DNA of 64,000 bases from Pseudoalteromonas sp. N1230-9 (GCF_032716425.1 NZ_CP090419.1:321001-385000); one strand, 5' to 3'. Counted from the stretch's first letter, positions 10,314 to 20,260 are shown. Made by a program: numbers and translations. Notes: generated from the sequence alone by a model not told the origin.

Positions 10314-10805
10314 ATGAAGTTAACATCAAAAGGCAGATACGCAGTAACCGCCATGTTGGATGTTGCACTCCATACAAATGTGGGTGCAGTGCCCCTGGCC
10401 GATATATCAGAACGACAAGAGATTTCCTTATCATATTTAGAACAACTATTTGCCAGACTCAGAAAAAATGGCTTAGTGAGTTCAGTGCGTGGCCCCGGTG
10501 GCGGATATTTATTAGGGCGTGACGCAGATAAAATTTCTGTTGGTGATGTTATTAATGCTGTTGATGAATCTGTTGATGCAACTCGTTGTCACGGTGCAAC
10601 GGGTGGCTGCCAAAGCGGCATGCGCTGTTTGACCCATACCTTGTGGTCTGATTTGAGCGCACGTATCGAAGAGTTTTTAAATAGTATTACCCTTGCTGAA
10701 TTGGTTGAGAAATCAGACGTGAAAGAAGTCGCATCTCGCCAAGATAACAGCATCAATAATGCAATTAAGCAACTGGAAAACATTCAAGTAAGCTGTCAAC
10801 TGTAG
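10314..10805 (+). CDS. iscR: Fe-S cluster assembly transcriptional regulator IscR
   Basis: An Rrf2-family regulator of 163 residues. It has an N-terminal winged helix ([40 protein letters not shown]) and a cluster-binding segment with Cys92, Cys99, Cys105 and His108, the same ligand set as E. coli IscR. With a bound [2Fe-2S] cluster it represses its own operon, and the three boxes just upstream fit this. The ATG at 10314 is preceded by GGGGG at 10305-10309. An in-frame upstream ATG at 10278 overlaps the promoter and is rejected. It heads the operon with 22 bases to iscS. Confidence 0.97.
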   Translation: MKLTSKGRYAVTAMLDVALHTNVGAVPLADISERQEISLSYLEQLFARLRKNGLVSSVRGPGGGYLLGRDADKISVGDVINAVDESVDATRCHGATGGCQSGMRCLTHTLWSDLSARIEEFLNSITLAELVEKSDVKEVASRQDNSINNAIKQLENIQVSCQL

Positions 10806-10827
10806 CTTGACGAAAGCGGAGAGAGAA

Positions 10828-12045
10828 ATGAAGTTACCGATTTATTTAGATTACGCAGCAACCACGCCTGTTGATGAACGTGTGGCAAAAGAAATGATGC
10901 AATGCCTGACTATGGACGGTAATTTTGGTAACCCAGCATCACGCTCACACCGTTTTGGTTGGCAAGCTGAAGAAGCGGTTGATCAAGCGCGTACAGATAT
11001 TGCTGATCTAATTAATGCTGATCCACGCGAAATCGTGTTTACCTCTGGCGCAACAGAATCAAATAACCTCGCTATTAAAGGTGCTGCGCAATTCTACAAA
11101 AAGAAAGGTAAGCACGTTATTACGGTTAAAACAGAACATAAAGCTGTTATCGATACATGTCGTGAACTTGAGCGTCAAGGGTTTGAAGTAACCTATATGG
11201 ACGTAGAAGAAAACGGCCTTCTAGACCTTAAAAAGCTTGAAGAAACAATGCGTGATGACACAGTACTTGTAAGCGTAATGCACGTAAATAACGAGCTAGG
11301 TGTTATCCAAGATATCGCGACAATCGGCGAAATGTGCCGTGAGCGCAAAATTATGTTCCACGTAGATGCTGCACAAAGCGCAGGTAAAGTACTTATCGAC
11401 GTGCAACAGTTAAAAGTAGATTTCATGTCGTTCTCTGGCCACAAAGTATATGGCCCGAAAGGTGTAGGCGCACTTTATGTTCGTCGTAAGCCACGTGCTC
11501 GTTTAGAAGCACAAATGCACGGTGGTGGTCATGAGCGTGGTATGCGTTCAGGCACACTGGCTACGCACCAATTAGTAGGTATGGGTGCGGCATTTAGAAT
11601 CGCGAAAGAAGATTTCGAAAAAGATCATGCACACATCAGCGCACTACGTAAGCGTTTGATTGATGGCATCATGGCTGATATGGACGAAGTTTACTTCAAT
11701 GGTGAACCAAGCCAGTCAGTGCCAGGTATTGTAAATATCAGCTTCAATTTTGTTGAGGGTGAGTCGTTATTAATGGCTGTTAAAGACATTGCTGTTTCAT
11801 CAGGTTCAGCCTGTACCTCAGCAAGCTTAGAGCCTTCTTATGTACTACGTGCATTAGGCCGTAATGACGAGTTAGCACACAGCTCAATTCGTTTCAGCAT
11901 TGGCCGCTTTACGACTGAAGAAGAGATTGATTACACCGTTGAACTAATCAAAAACTCGATCGGCCGTTTACGTGAGATGTCTCCTCTATGGGAAATGCAT
12001 CAAGAAGGTATTGATTTAGATTCAGTTGAGTGGGCGCATCACTAA
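10828..12045 (+). CDS. iscS: Cysteine desulfurase IscS
   Basis: A PLP enzyme of 405 residues that removes sulfur from cysteine for Fe-S clusters and tRNA thiolation. The sequence is almost collinear with E. coli IscS. PLP Lys206 lies in [12 protein letters not shown], the active-site loop [17 protein letters not shown] holds the persulfide Cys near 329, and the C-terminus ends SVEWAHH. An ATG at 10807 lies in frame upstream, but the CGGAGAGAG site before 10828 and the family N-terminus MKLPIYLDY fix the start. Confidence 0.98.
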   Translation: MKLPIYLDYAATTPVDERVAKEMMQCLTMDGNFGNPASRSHRFGWQAEEAVDQARTDIADLINADPREIVFTSGATESNNLAIKGAAQFYKKKGKHVITVKTEHKAVIDTCRELERQGFEVTYMDVEENGLLDLKKLEETMRDDTVLVSVMHVNNELGVIQDIATIGEMCRERKIMFHVDAAQSAGKVLIDVQQLKVDFMSFSGHKVYGPKGVGALYVRRKPRARLEAQMHGGGHERGMRSGTLATHQLVGMGAAFRIAKEDFEKDHAHISALRKRLIDGIMADMDEVYFNGEPSQSVPGIVNISFNFVEGESLLMAVKDIAVSSGSACTSASLEPSYVLRALGRNDELAHSSIRFSIGRFTTEEEIDYTVELIKNSIGRLREMSPLWEMHQEGIDLDSVEWAHH

Positions 12046-12086
12046 TTAGTGATGAACCGCCGCTAGCAGGTAGTGAGGATAGTATT

Positions 12087-12470
12087 ATGGCTTATAGTGA
12101 TAAAGTAATCGATCATGTTGAAAATCCGCGTAACGTGGGTGTATTAGACAAAAATGATCCGTCAGTAGCAACAGGCATGGTGGGTGCACCAGCGTGTGGT
12201 GACGTAATGAAATTGCAAATCAAGGTATCACCAGAAGGTGTTATTGAAGATGCAAAATTTAAAACATATGGTTGTGGTAGTGCAATCGCTTCTTCTTCAC
12301 TTGTAACTGAGTGGGTAAAAGGCAAAACCTTAGACGAAGCGGCAACAATCAAAAACACTGATATCAGTGCTGAGCTTGAGTTACCGCCAGTGAAAATTCA
12401 CTGTTCGATTTTAGCGGAAGACGCAATTCAAGCAGCAATTGCTGACTACAAAAGCAAACAAGCGAAGTAA
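12087..12470 (+). CDS. iscU: Fe-S cluster scaffold protein IscU
   Basis: The 127-residue scaffold on which IscS-derived sulfur and iron are assembled before HscA/HscB-assisted transfer. The three cluster cysteines Cys37, Cys63 and Cys106 are present, as is Asp39. The HscA-recognition motif (LPPVK) lies at 99-103. GTGAGGA precedes the ATG; the in-frame start at 12030 overlaps the end of iscS and is not used. Confidence 0.98.
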   Translation: MAYSDKVIDHVENPRNVGVLDKNDPSVATGMVGAPACGDVMKLQIKVSPEGVIEDAKFKTYGCGSAIASSSLVTEWVKGKTLDEAATIKNTDISAELELPPVKIHCSILAEDAIQAAIADYKSKQAK

Positions 12471-12481
12471 GAGATAATTTC

Positions 12482-12805
12482 ATGGCAGTGACATTGACAG
12501 ATGCGGCAGCAAACCGCGTAGAATCATTTTTAGCAAATCGCGGCAAAGGCATTGGCCTACGCGTTGGCATTAAAACGACGGGCTGTTCAGGTCTTGCTTA
12601 TGTTCTTGAGTTTGTTGACGACTTAGCAGAAGGCGACGAAATTTTTGAAAGCCGTGGTGTAAAAGTAATCGTTGATGCGAAAAGCTTAGTGTACATTGAT
12701 GGCACTGAACTTGATTACACCAAAGAAGGTTTGAATGAAGGGTTTAAGTTTAATAACCCGAATCAAGCTGATGAGTGTGGATGTGGCGAAAGCTTCACGG
12801 TTTAA
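12482..12805 (+). CDS. iscA: A-type iron-sulfur carrier IscA
   Basis: A 107-residue A-type carrier with the invariant cysteines Cys35 (TTGCSGLAY) and Cys99/Cys101 (ECGCGESF). It passes clusters or iron to target apoproteins. It starts 11 bases after iscU and ends before a weak hairpin, which may reduce expression of hscBA-fdx relative to iscRSUA. Confidence 0.97.
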   Translation: MAVTLTDAAANRVESFLANRGKGIGLRVGIKTTGCSGLAYVLEFVDDLAEGDEIFESRGVKVIVDAKSLVYIDGTELDYTKEGLNEGFKFNNPNQADECGCGESFTV

Positions 12806-12828
12806 GCTCAAAAAATTTTCCTCGCTTG

Positions 12829-12858
12829 AAGCCCTGCCTATGTAGGGCTTTGTTATTT
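12829..12858 (+). terminator. Weak intra-operon hairpin between iscA and hscB
   Basis: AAGCCCT and AGGGCTT form a 7-bp stem around an 8-base loop, followed by TGTTATTT. The broken T run suggests a partial terminator or an RNA-stability element inside the isc operon. Confidence 0.5.
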
Positions 12859-12883
12859 CCTGTTCACCTAGTTGGATAATGTA

Positions 12884-13411
12884 ATGCGTTACTTTGAATT
12901 ATTTGCAATTCCAGTTGATTACAATATTGATTTAGCGACGATAAATAAACACTACCTTGAGCTGCAACGTGCAGTTCACCCTGATCGCCATGCCAGTTCA
13001 AGCAGCCGCGATAAGTTACTTGCTGTGCAAAATGCAGCTGAAATCAATGATGCGTTACAAACTTTAAAACACCCCGTGAAGCGTGCAGAGTACATGTTGA
13101 GTGAGCTAGGTGTCGATATTCGTGCTGAACAGCAAACCTTACAAGACCCACATTTCTTAATGCAGCAAATGGAACTTCGCGAAGAACTCGAAGAGCTTGA
13201 AAATGCCGCAGATCCTGATGCAGCCATCGCGCAGTTTGAAACGCAAATTAGGCAGTTAGACAAGCAATATAGTCGTGAACTTGCTGAGCAATTAGCCAGC
13301 AATGATGAACAACAATGGCAAGCAGCTGCGGATAATATTCGTAAATTAAAGTTCGTTTATAAATTGCAAGATGAACTTGAGCGCATTGAAGACAGTTTAT
13401 TTGATGATTAA
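12884..13411 (+). CDS. hscB: Fe-S co-chaperone HscB (Hsc20)
   Basis: A J-domain co-chaperone of 175 residues that delivers IscU to HscA. The HPD motif is at residues 32-34 within the N-terminal J domain. The C-terminal three-helix domain has FLMQQMELREELEELE, the face that contacts IscU. An in-frame TTG at 12872 is possible, but the ATG at 12884 gives the family N-terminus MRYFELF. It is followed by hscA after 46 bases. Confidence 0.95.
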   Translation: MRYFELFAIPVDYNIDLATINKHYLELQRAVHPDRHASSSSRDKLLAVQNAAEINDALQTLKHPVKRAEYMLSELGVDIRAEQQTLQDPHFLMQQMELREELEELENAADPDAAIAQFETQIRQLDKQYSRELAEQLASNDEQQWQAAADNIRKLKFVYKLQDELERIEDSLFDD

Positions 13412-13457
13412 TTATTAGTTGTATAAAGCAGCTATTTAAGAGTTTAAAAAGAGCATT

Positions 13458-15320
13458 ATGGCATTATTGCAAATTGCTGAGCCGGGGCAGAGCGCGGCAC
13501 CACACGAGCACAAATTAGCAGTCGGTATTGACCTTGGTACGACTAACTCGTTAGTTGCTACAGTGCAAAGCGGCGAAGCCCGCACACTGACTGATTTAGC
13601 AGGCAATGCGATGCTACCATCGGTTGTGCAATACCAAGCAGATAGCATCGTGGTGGGTGAACGAGCGGCGGCAGCTGCCACTCAAGACCCTGCTAATACT
13701 TTGATCTCAGTGAAGCGTTTCTTAGGTAAAACGCAGGCTGAAATCGAAAAAAGCTATGGTCAATTGCCGTATCAATTTTGTGAGCATGATGGCTCGTTAG
13801 CAATCAGCACCGTTGCGGGCGCAATTAGCCCTGTAACTGCATCGAGTGAAATTTTAAAAGCCTTGAAACTTCGCGCAGAAGACAGCTTTGCAGGCCAAGA
13901 TATTTTAGGTGCGGTTATTACTGTGCCAGCGTATTTTGATGATGCACAGCGCCAAAGTACTAAGGATGCCGCTGAACTTGCTGGTATCAACGTATTACGT
14001 TTACTAAACGAGCCAACGGCTGCGGCTGTTGCTTATGGCCTTGATTCAGGCCAAGAAGGTATTATCGCCGTATACGATTTAGGTGGCGGTACGTTTGATA
14101 TTTCTATTTTACGTTTACACCAAGGTGTGTTCGAAGTGCTTGCTACAGGCGGTGATTCGAGCCTAGGTGGTGACGATTTTGACTCGCTATTGGTAGATTA
14201 CTTCAAAAAGCAAACCGGTGTGAGCGAGCTTTCTGCATCGGTACTGCGTTTATTTATTAATAAAGCAAAAGCCTGTAAAGAAGCACTAAGCCAATACCAA
14301 ACAGTGAATGTAGGCTTAGAGTTTGATGGCCAAAGCCACAAAGTTGAAGTTACCCGCGAAACGTTTGATGAGCTAGCACTTGGTCTTGTGAAGAAAACAC
14401 TACGCTCTTGTCGCCGTGCAGTAAAAGATGCGGGTATCGAAAACGAAGAAGTACTGCAAGTGGTAATGGTTGGCGGCTCGACACGTATGCCAATTGTACG
14501 CTCTCAAGTTGCGGCATTTTTTGATAAAGAGCCACTGACTTCTATTGACCCTGATCGCGTAGTAGCACTTGGTGCGGCGCTGCAAGCAGATGTACTGGTT
14601 GGCAACAAACCAGATTCAGACATGCTGCTATTAGACGTATTACCACTGTCATTGGGTCTTGAGACCATGGGTGGCCTGGTTGAGAAAATCATTCCACGTA
14701 ATACCACTATTCCTGTAGCACGTGCACAAGAGTTCACCACGTTTAAAGATGGTCAAACGGCGATGTCACTGCATGTACTACAAGGTGAGCGTGAGCTTGT
14801 TGATGATTGCCGCTCGCTGGCAAAATTCAGCTTAAAAGGTATTCCGGCCATGGCAGCAGGTGCTGCGCATATTCGCGTAACCTTTAAAGTTGATGCAGAT
14901 GGCCTATTAAGTGTATCGGCAATGGAAAAATCAACCGGTGTGCAAGCTGAAATCCAAGTAAAACCATCATTTGGTTTATCGGATGACCAAGTTGCGAACA
15001 TGCTAAAAGACTCAATGAGTAATGCCAAAGACGACATGCAAGCGCGTATGCTTAAAGAGCAACAAGTTGAAGCGTTACGCGTTGTTGAAGCACTAGAAGC
15101 ATCACTGGCAACTGACAGTGCATTACTTGATGAACAAGAATTAGCTGCGTTAAAAGCAGAAATTGCTAAACTTGTTGCGGTACGCGAAAGCGCAACAACA
15201 CCGGCAGAAATTAAAGCAGCAATTGAAGCTGTCGACAATGCAAGTAGCGAATTTGCTGCTCGTAGAATGGATGCATCAATCAAAAAAGCGCTGCAAGGGC
15301 AGTCAGTAGACGAAGTTTAA
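13458..15320 (+). CDS. hscA: Fe-S assembly Hsp70 chaperone HscA
   Basis: A 620-residue specialised Hsp70 that uses ATP to release clusters from IscU. The nucleotide-binding domain has GIDLGTTNS (23-31), [11 protein letters not shown] and [10 protein letters not shown]; the substrate domain begins after [15 protein letters not shown]. As in HscA proteins, the N-terminus carries a short extension before the first phosphate loop. It lies between hscB and fdx as expected. A long open frame antisense to its 3' end is a shadow. Confidence 0.97.
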   Translation: MALLQIAEPGQSAAPHEHKLAVGIDLGTTNSLVATVQSGEARTLTDLAGNAMLPSVVQYQADSIVVGERAAAAATQDPANTLISVKRFLGKTQAEIEKSYGQLPYQFCEHDGSLAISTVAGAISPVTASSEILKALKLRAEDSFAGQDILGAVITVPAYFDDAQRQSTKDAAELAGINVLRLLNEPTAAAVAYGLDSGQEGIIAVYDLGGGTFDISILRLHQGVFEVLATGGDSSLGGDDFDSLLVDYFKKQTGVSELSASVLRLFINKAKACKEALSQYQTVNVGLEFDGQSHKVEVTRETFDELALGLVKKTLRSCRRAVKDAGIENEEVLQVVMVGGSTRMPIVRSQVAAFFDKEPLTSIDPDRVVALGAALQADVLVGNKPDSDMLLLDVLPLSLGLETMGGLVEKIIPRNTTIPVARAQEFTTFKDGQTAMSLHVLQGERELVDDCRSLAKFSLKGIPAMAAGAAHIRVTFKVDADGLLSVSAMEKSTGVQAEIQVKPSFGLSDDQVANMLKDSMSNAKDDMQARMLKEQQVEALRVVEALEASLATDSALLDEQELAALKAEIAKLVAVRESATTPAEIKAAIEAVDNASSEFAARRMDASIKKALQGQSVDEV

Positions 15321-15331
15321 CGAGGTAAGGT

Positions 15332-15670
15332 ATGCCACAAATTATTTTTCTTCCACACGAAGAGTTATGCCCAGAAGGCGCTGCAATTGAAGCTCCTACA
15401 GGCGAAACCGTATTAGATGTTGCGCTTAAAAATGGTATTAGTATTCCGCATGCCTGTGAAAAGTCATGCGCGTGTACAACATGCCACTTAATTATTCGTG
15501 AAGGCTTTGATTCTTTAGATGAAAGTGATGAGCTAGAAGACGACATGTTGGATAAAGCATGGGGTCTTGAGCCTGAGTCTCGTCTTGGTTGCCAAGCAAT
15601 TATTAAAGACGAAGATCTGGTAGTTGAAATTCCAAAGTATAATCTCAATATCGTTAATGAAGAGCATTAA
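15332..15670 (+). CDS. fdx: ISC-type [2Fe-2S] ferredoxin
   Basis: A 112-residue adrenodoxin-type ferredoxin that supplies electrons for cluster assembly. The cluster ligands are Cys42, Cys48, Cys51 and Cys87, and the protein is strongly acidic. A GAGGTAAGGT site precedes the ATG. A strong terminator follows directly. The small gene iscX, which follows fdx in E. coli, is absent here. Confidence 0.97.
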   Translation: MPQIIFLPHEELCPEGAAIEAPTGETVLDVALKNGISIPHACEKSCACTTCHLIIREGFDSLDESDELEDDMLDKAWGLEPESRLGCQAIIKDEDLVVEIPKYNLNIVNEEH

Positions 15671-15697
15671 TTCTTAACGGCTTTGAATACCTAAAAA

Positions 15698-15732
15698 CCG
15701 CTGTAGTTGCTTGGTCTCTACAGCGGTTTTTT
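15698..15732 (+). terminator. Terminator of the isc operon
   Basis: The perfect 9-bp stem CCGCTGTAG/CTACAGCGG with an 11-base loop and six T closes the operon 27 bases after fdx. Confidence 0.92.
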
Positions 15733-15764
15733 GTTTTTTGCGGTCCGCTTTACTAGGAGGTTTT

Positions 15765-17192
15765 ATGTCTGATTTAGTTTTTTCTGATTCGTTTATCGAT
15801 GGTGACTTTTATTCTACGAGCCAGCGTTTTAGTGTAGATAACCCTGCAACCGGACAAGCAATTACCGATGTGTCTGATATTGATGAAGCTGGCGTTGAGC
15901 TGGCCATTAAACGTGCTGACGAGGCATTTAGCAAGCTAAAACAAACAACGGCGACTGAGCGTAGTGAAACGTTGCGTCGCTGGTATGAGTTGGTTATTGA
16001 GCACAAACAGCAACTTGCTGAGCTGATGACCAAAGAGCAAGGTAAACCTTTAAAAGAAGCATTAGGGGAGGTTGAATACGGTGCAGGCTTTATTAAGTGG
16101 TTTAGTGAAGAAGCAAAGCGTAGTTACGGCGACAACATACCAGCTACAGACGGCCAACATCGTCTATCAACCATAAAGCAGCCAATCGGTGTCGTTGCAG
16201 GCATTACACCGTGGAACTTCCCAATCGCCATGATCACTCGTAAGGTTGCCCCTGCATATGCAGCGGGTTGTAGTTTCGTGATTAAACCTTCTGAGCATAC
16301 CCCTTTATGTGCAATTGCTTTGGCTTACCTTGCCGATAAAGCAGGGTTTGTAAAAGGGGCATTAAATGTGGTGGCCTCAGAAAATGCAAAAATGGTTGGC
16401 GAGATCATGACCGGGTCTGAGCGTGTACGTAAGTTCACATTTACAGGTTCAACCGGTGTAGGTAAGCAGTTACTTTCACAGTGCGCATCTACAATTAAGA
16501 ACACATCGATGGAACTTGGTGGTAATGCACCGTTTATTATTTTTGAAAATGCCGATTTAGATGAAGCAGTTGCTGGCCTTATGGGGGCTAAGTTTAGAAA
16601 CGCAGGGCAAACCTGTGTTGCTGCTAACCGAATTTTTGTTCAGCGCTCGGTACTAGAGACGGTGCTTGAAAAACTCACAGACAAAGTAGCTGAGTTAAAA
16701 GTTGGCAATGGCCTTGATGACGGGGTGGATATTGGCCCATTAATTTATCCTAAAGCAAAAGAGAAAGTACAAACGCTTGTGCAAGATGCGGTTGATAAAG
16801 GGGCGTCATTAGTTGGTGATAACAGCGAACTTGAAGGTAGCTTTCAAGCGCCATTAATTTTAACTGATGTGACACCACAGATGGATATCTATCATGATGA
16901 AGTGTTTGGCCCTGTAGTCAGCATAATTGCTTTTGATGATGAACAAGAAGTCTTGCAGCTTGCTAACGATGTGCCGTATGGTTTAGCTGCGTATTTTTAC
17001 AGTGAAAATATCAAGCAAGTTTATCGCGTAAGCGAAGCACTTGAATACGGCATGATTGGTATTAACGAAGGCCTCATTTCAAACCCAGTAGCGCCATTTG
17101 GCGGTGTAAAGCAATCTGGTCTTGGCCGTGAAGGTGGTCATCAAGGATTAAATGAGTACCTTGAAGAAAAGTATCTTTGCATTAAGGTCTAA
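15765..17192 (+). CDS. gabD: NAD(P)-dependent succinate-semialdehyde dehydrogenase-like protein
   Basis: An aldehyde dehydrogenase of 475 residues, closest to GabD, which oxidises succinate semialdehyde to succinate in GABA breakdown. Catalytic Glu250 lies in SMELGGNAPF and the nucleophile Cys284 in RNAGQTCVAANR. The nucleotide-binding segment TFTGSTGVGKQL and the C-terminal PFGGVKQSGLGREGG are typical of the subfamily. A perfect TAGGAGG site precedes the ATG at 15765; the longer in-frame start at 15711 lies inside the fdx terminator and is rejected. No GABA aminotransferase is nearby, so the substrate is inferred from the family. Confidence 0.85.
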   Translation: MSDLVFSDSFIDGDFYSTSQRFSVDNPATGQAITDVSDIDEAGVELAIKRADEAFSKLKQTTATERSETLRRWYELVIEHKQQLAELMTKEQGKPLKEALGEVEYGAGFIKWFSEEAKRSYGDNIPATDGQHRLSTIKQPIGVVAGITPWNFPIAMITRKVAPAYAAGCSFVIKPSEHTPLCAIALAYLADKAGFVKGALNVVASENAKMVGEIMTGSERVRKFTFTGSTGVGKQLLSQCASTIKNTSMELGGNAPFIIFENADLDEAVAGLMGAKFRNAGQTCVAANRIFVQRSVLETVLEKLTDKVAELKVGNGLDDGVDIGPLIYPKAKEKVQTLVQDAVDKGASLVGDNSELEGSFQAPLILTDVTPQMDIYHDEVFGPVVSIIAFDDEQEVLQLANDVPYGLAAYFYSENIKQVYRVSEALEYGMIGINEGLISNPVAPFGGVKQSGLGREGGHQGLNEYLEEKYLCIKV

Positions 17193-17200
17193 TCTCACGC

Positions 17201-17290
17201 TCACGCGAAATAAATTTCACGCCTACACCCGTAGGCGTCATGCTTGCATGGCGCGTTTAAATCTTCACGCGAAACAAGTTCCACGTCGAC
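17201..17290. repeat. Two 64-bp-spaced hairpin repeats upstream of the hexosaminidase gene
   Basis: TCACGCGAAATAAATTTCAC at 17201-17220 and a diverged copy TCACGCGAAACAAGTTCCAC at 17265-17284 begin exactly 64 bases apart. Each forms a short inverted repeat around the central AAATAAAT-like core. The spacer contains ATGGCGCGTTT, which also recurs in the repeat set after the hexosaminidase gene. Confidence 0.65.
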
Positions 17291-17311
17291 ATCTTCCCGT
17301 TTATTTCCGAT

Positions 17312-17333
17312 AAAATGATAGCGCTGTCATTTT
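17312..17333. promoter_or_regulatory. LacI-type operator, probable NagR-like site, upstream of the hexosaminidase gene
   Basis: A 22-base imperfect palindrome centred on AGCGCT, with core ATGATAGCGCTGTCAT and only one mismatched pair. An almost identical core lies upstream of the sugar permease gene at 20241-20260. This form, with a CG centre and TGTCAT arms, fits LacI-family regulators. Assignment to the GlcNAc regulator NagR is inferred from the neighbouring genes. Confidence 0.65.
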
Positions 17334-17425
17334 AGTTTTTATATGATAGGTATGAATAATAAACAAAAATGACAAGTAATACGGAAAAAATACCGTAAAC
17401 TCAGGGCATAAACGAGGAGAAAGTA

Positions 17426-20074
17426 ATGGGTTTTAAAAAGTCTGCACTCGCTGCAATGATAATGGCAGCGCCTATAATGGCAAACGCGACACTCACACAG
17501 TCGCAGGTAAATCAGTTTGCTAAAGATACCGAGTTACTGTTTTCAGTTGAAGATAACTTTCGTAATAGAGACGCGGGCTTTTTAGGAAAAATCACCCTTA
17601 ACAACCGCTCTGATGTTGCGTTACCTGCAGGCGAAAGTGATTGGCAACTTTATATCCATTCGGTTCGTAAAATTTCAACAGAGCATGTCGCAGGTCTTAA
17701 TATTGAACATGTTAATGGTGACTTACATCGTCTTGTGCCAACCCGTTCATTTAAAGGTTTAGCGGCAGGCGAAAGTTTAGATATTCCTTTCGATGCGCAA
17801 GTGTGGATTGTTGCATACAGTGATTTTATGCCGCGTGCTTTTTTTGTAGCAGGTAAGAGTAAGCCTGCCATCTTTGCCAATACAGACACTGAGGACTTTA
17901 AAGAGTTTGTTACGCCGTTCACTCGTGATAACCAACTATACCGTTACAACGAACCAAAAGATTTATCTGTTTTGGCAACTGCAAAAGTTCGTTTTGAAAG
18001 AAACAAGGAAGATAATGTCGAAGTAAGTAAAGACGATGCATTAAAACGAATTATTCCGAAACCGCAAAAAGTTGATTTTAACCGTGGTACAACAACACTA
18101 AACAGTGATTGGCAAATTAGTTACCAAGGCCAGCTTAAACATGAAGTCATGGTCTTCATGCAAGACCTGCAAGATGACTATGGAATTAGTTTAAAAGCTC
18201 AACCTGACCATATAAGCCTTGGCAAAGAAAAAATCATTCGCCTAAACGTTGATCCTTCTTTAAATACAGGTAGAGCAGAAAGTTATACACTGGAAATTAA
18301 CGATGATGTCATTAATATCGTAGGCAGTGATAATGCTGGCGTATTTTATGCGATGCAAAGTGTATTAAACTTAATTCCAGCAGGCAGTAAAGACTCTGCA
18401 AATTTACCACGTCTTGAATTAGAAGATGCTCCGCGTTATGGCTGGCGTGGCATGCATTACGATAACGGTCGTAACTATCATGGCAAAGAAGCCATGTTCA
18501 AACTTGTTGAGCAAATGGCTCGCTATAAAATGAATAAGCTACATTGGCACTTTTCAGAAGATGAAGGTTGGCGTCTTGAGATCCCAGGCTTACCTGAACT
18601 TACCGATGTTGGCGGCTATCGCTGTTTTGATTTAGAAGAGCGCGAGTGTTTATTAACGCAACTTGGTACGGGGCCATTTAAATCAGGCTCAGGTAATGGT
18701 TACTTAAAACGTGATGAATTTGTTGAGCTATTAAAATTTGCCAAAGATCGTCATATTCAAATTATCCCAGAAGTTGAAGGGCCTGGTCATGCGCGTGCCT
18801 CAATTAAAGCAATGGAAGCGCGATACCACAACCTGCTTGAAGAAGCTGAAAAAACAGCTAAAAATAACATCAAGTCACAGTCTGCTAATAAGGAAATTCA
18901 AAAAGTAGATATTGGTCCTGCAACACAATATTTATTGACCGATCCTAAAGACACCTCTGTGTACATGACAGTTCAAAACTACAAAGATAACTCGATGAAT
19001 GTATGTATGGATTCAACCTACGCATTTTTAGATAAAGTGACTTATGAACTTCAGCAGATGTACCGCGAAGCAGGTGTGCAGCTAAAAAATCTACACATAG
19101 GTGGTGATGAAGTGGGGGCTGGTTCGTGGATTGGCTCGCCGATTTGTCAGGCGCTGTTTGCTGATCCTAATAATGGTGTTGCAGGCCCTGCAGATTTAAA
19201 ACCCTATTTTACTCAGCGTGTTGCGACCTTACTTGAGAAACGTGGCATCTCTCCTGGTATATGGGAAGATGGCATCATGTATGATCGTGAAAACTCGTTT
19301 AAGCGTGATGAGTTTCCAAATAAAACCTTTACCGTTAATACGTGGGATAATATCTGGGAGTGGGGGGTTGCAGATAGAGCGTATCGCTTAGCTAATGCCG
19401 GTTACCAAGTGGTGTTATCGCATGGTACGCATTTGTATTTTGATCACCCGTACGAGGCAAACCCTGAAGAGCGTGGTTATTACTGGGCAACCCGTTACAC
19501 CGACACCAAAAAAGCGTTCAACTACATGCCAGATGATGTGTATGCCAATGCTGATTACACACGCACTCGCGAGCCAATTGTTAATCTAGAGGCGTTAGTT
19601 GGTCGCCCGTTACCTAAGCTTGAAAAACCTGAGAATATTTTAGGTATGCAGGGTCAAGTTTGGTCAGAAACAATCCGTACCGAAGAGCAAGTGCTAGCGA
19701 TGATCTTCCCACGTATTTTATCGGTTGCAGAGCGTGCATGGCACAAAGCTGATTGGGAAGGGCAAAGCGTTGATAGTAAAAAACAAGCAAAAGATTGGGC
19801 GGAGTTTTCAAGTGCCGTTGGCTTAAAAGAGCTTGAAAAACTAGCTCAAGGTGGCATTAATTTACACTTGCCTGTGCCAGGTGGAGTGATTGAAAATGGT
19901 AAGCTCTATGCCAACAGCGCATTTGCTTATTTGAGCATTGAGTACAGCCTCGATAACGGCCAAAGCTGGCAGTCTTATGTTGAGCCAGTAAAGGTTGATA
20001 GCAAGGCAAAAATAGCTCTGCGTACTCGCTTAAATGAGCAGCAAACCAGTCGCGTTACTTTTGTTGGAGAGTAA
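17426..20074 (+). CDS. Beta-N-acetylhexosaminidase (chitobiase), GH20
   Basis: A secreted or periplasmic glycoside hydrolase of 882 residues that removes terminal GlcNAc from chitin oligosaccharides. A signal peptide ends at about residue 22 (ANA). An N-terminal carbohydrate-binding-like domain (about 30-175) is followed by a GH20b domain and the GH20 catalytic barrel. The catalytic Asp561-Glu562 pair lies in HIGGDEVGAGSW, and ENILGMQGQVWSE is also a family motif. The C-terminus carries the immunoglobulin-like domain usual in bacterial chitobiases. A GAGGAGAAA site precedes the ATG. An operator and hairpin repeats lie upstream, and the GlcNAc permease gene follows. Confidence 0.93.
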   Translation: MGFKKSALAAMIMAAPIMANATLTQSQVNQFAKDTELLFSVEDNFRNRDAGFLGKITLNNRSDVALPAGESDWQLYIHSVRKISTEHVAGLNIEHVNGDLHRLVPTRSFKGLAAGESLDIPFDAQVWIVAYSDFMPRAFFVAGKSKPAIFANTDTEDFKEFVTPFTRDNQLYRYNEPKDLSVLATAKVRFERNKEDNVEVSKDDALKRIIPKPQKVDFNRGTTTLNSDWQISYQGQLKHEVMVFMQDLQDDYGISLKAQPDHISLGKEKIIRLNVDPSLNTGRAESYTLEINDDVINIVGSDNAGVFYAMQSVLNLIPAGSKDSANLPRLELEDAPRYGWRGMHYDNGRNYHGKEAMFKLVEQMARYKMNKLHWHFSEDEGWRLEIPGLPELTDVGGYRCFDLEERECLLTQLGTGPFKSGSGNGYLKRDEFVELLKFAKDRHIQIIPEVEGPGHARASIKAMEARYHNLLEEAEKTAKNNIKSQSANKEIQKVDIGPATQYLLTDPKDTSVYMTVQNYKDNSMNVCMDSTYAFLDKVTYELQQMYREAGVQLKNLHIGGDEVGAGSWIGSPICQALFADPNNGVAGPADLKPYFTQRVATLLEKRGISPGIWEDGIMYDRENSFKRDEFPNKTFTVNTWDNIWEWGVADRAYRLANAGYQVVLSHGTHLYFDHPYEANPEERGYYWATRYTDTKKAFNYMPDDVYANADYTRTREPIVNLEALVGRPLPKLEKPENILGMQGQVWSETIRTEEQVLAMIFPRILSVAERAWHKADWEGQSVDSKKQAKDWAEFSSAVGLKELEKLAQGGINLHLPVPGGVIENGKLYANSAFAYLSIEYSLDNGQSWQSYVEPVKVDSKAKIALRTRLNEQQTSRVTFVGE

Positions 20075-20086
20075 TGTTTAAGGTAT

Positions 20087-20232
20087 TTCGCGCGAAATAA
20101 ATTCGCGCCTATTATATGGCGCGTTTTTAACGGTTGCAGAGTGTGGCATCTTCGCGCGAAATAAATTCGCGCCTACTCGGTGTGTTTTAGCGGTTTCACA
20201 ATGTGTACCTTTGCGTGAGTTAAGCTCATATC
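20087..20232. repeat. Tandem hairpin repeats downstream of the hexosaminidase gene
   Basis: GCGCGAAATAAATTCGCGC occurs twice (from 20090 and from 20154), 64 bases apart. A third, degenerate unit starts near 20211 (TTGCGTGAGTTAAGCTC). The spacers between copies also align (GGTTGCAGAGTGTGGCATC against GGTTTCACAATGTGTACC), so the whole unit of about 60-64 bases is repeated. Each core is a 7-bp inverted repeat around ATAAA. The two copies before the hexosaminidase gene belong to the same family. Confidence 0.75.
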
Positions 20233-20240
20233 TAAAAGAA

Positions 20241-20260
20241 ATATGTCAGCGCTGTCATTT
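20241..20260. promoter_or_regulatory. LacI-type operator, probable NagR-like site, upstream of the sugar permease gene
   Basis: The core ATGTCAGCGCTGTCAT is nearly the same as the site at 17312-17333. It covers TGTCAT (20254-20259), a possible -35 element for TATAAA at 20276-20281, so binding should repress the permease gene. Confidence 0.65.

Noticed and set aside
14753..15283. Long open frame on the minus strand (176 codons) within hscA
   Set aside because: It is fully antisense to a well-supported chaperone gene and has a serine/alanine-rich composition typical of a codon shadow.
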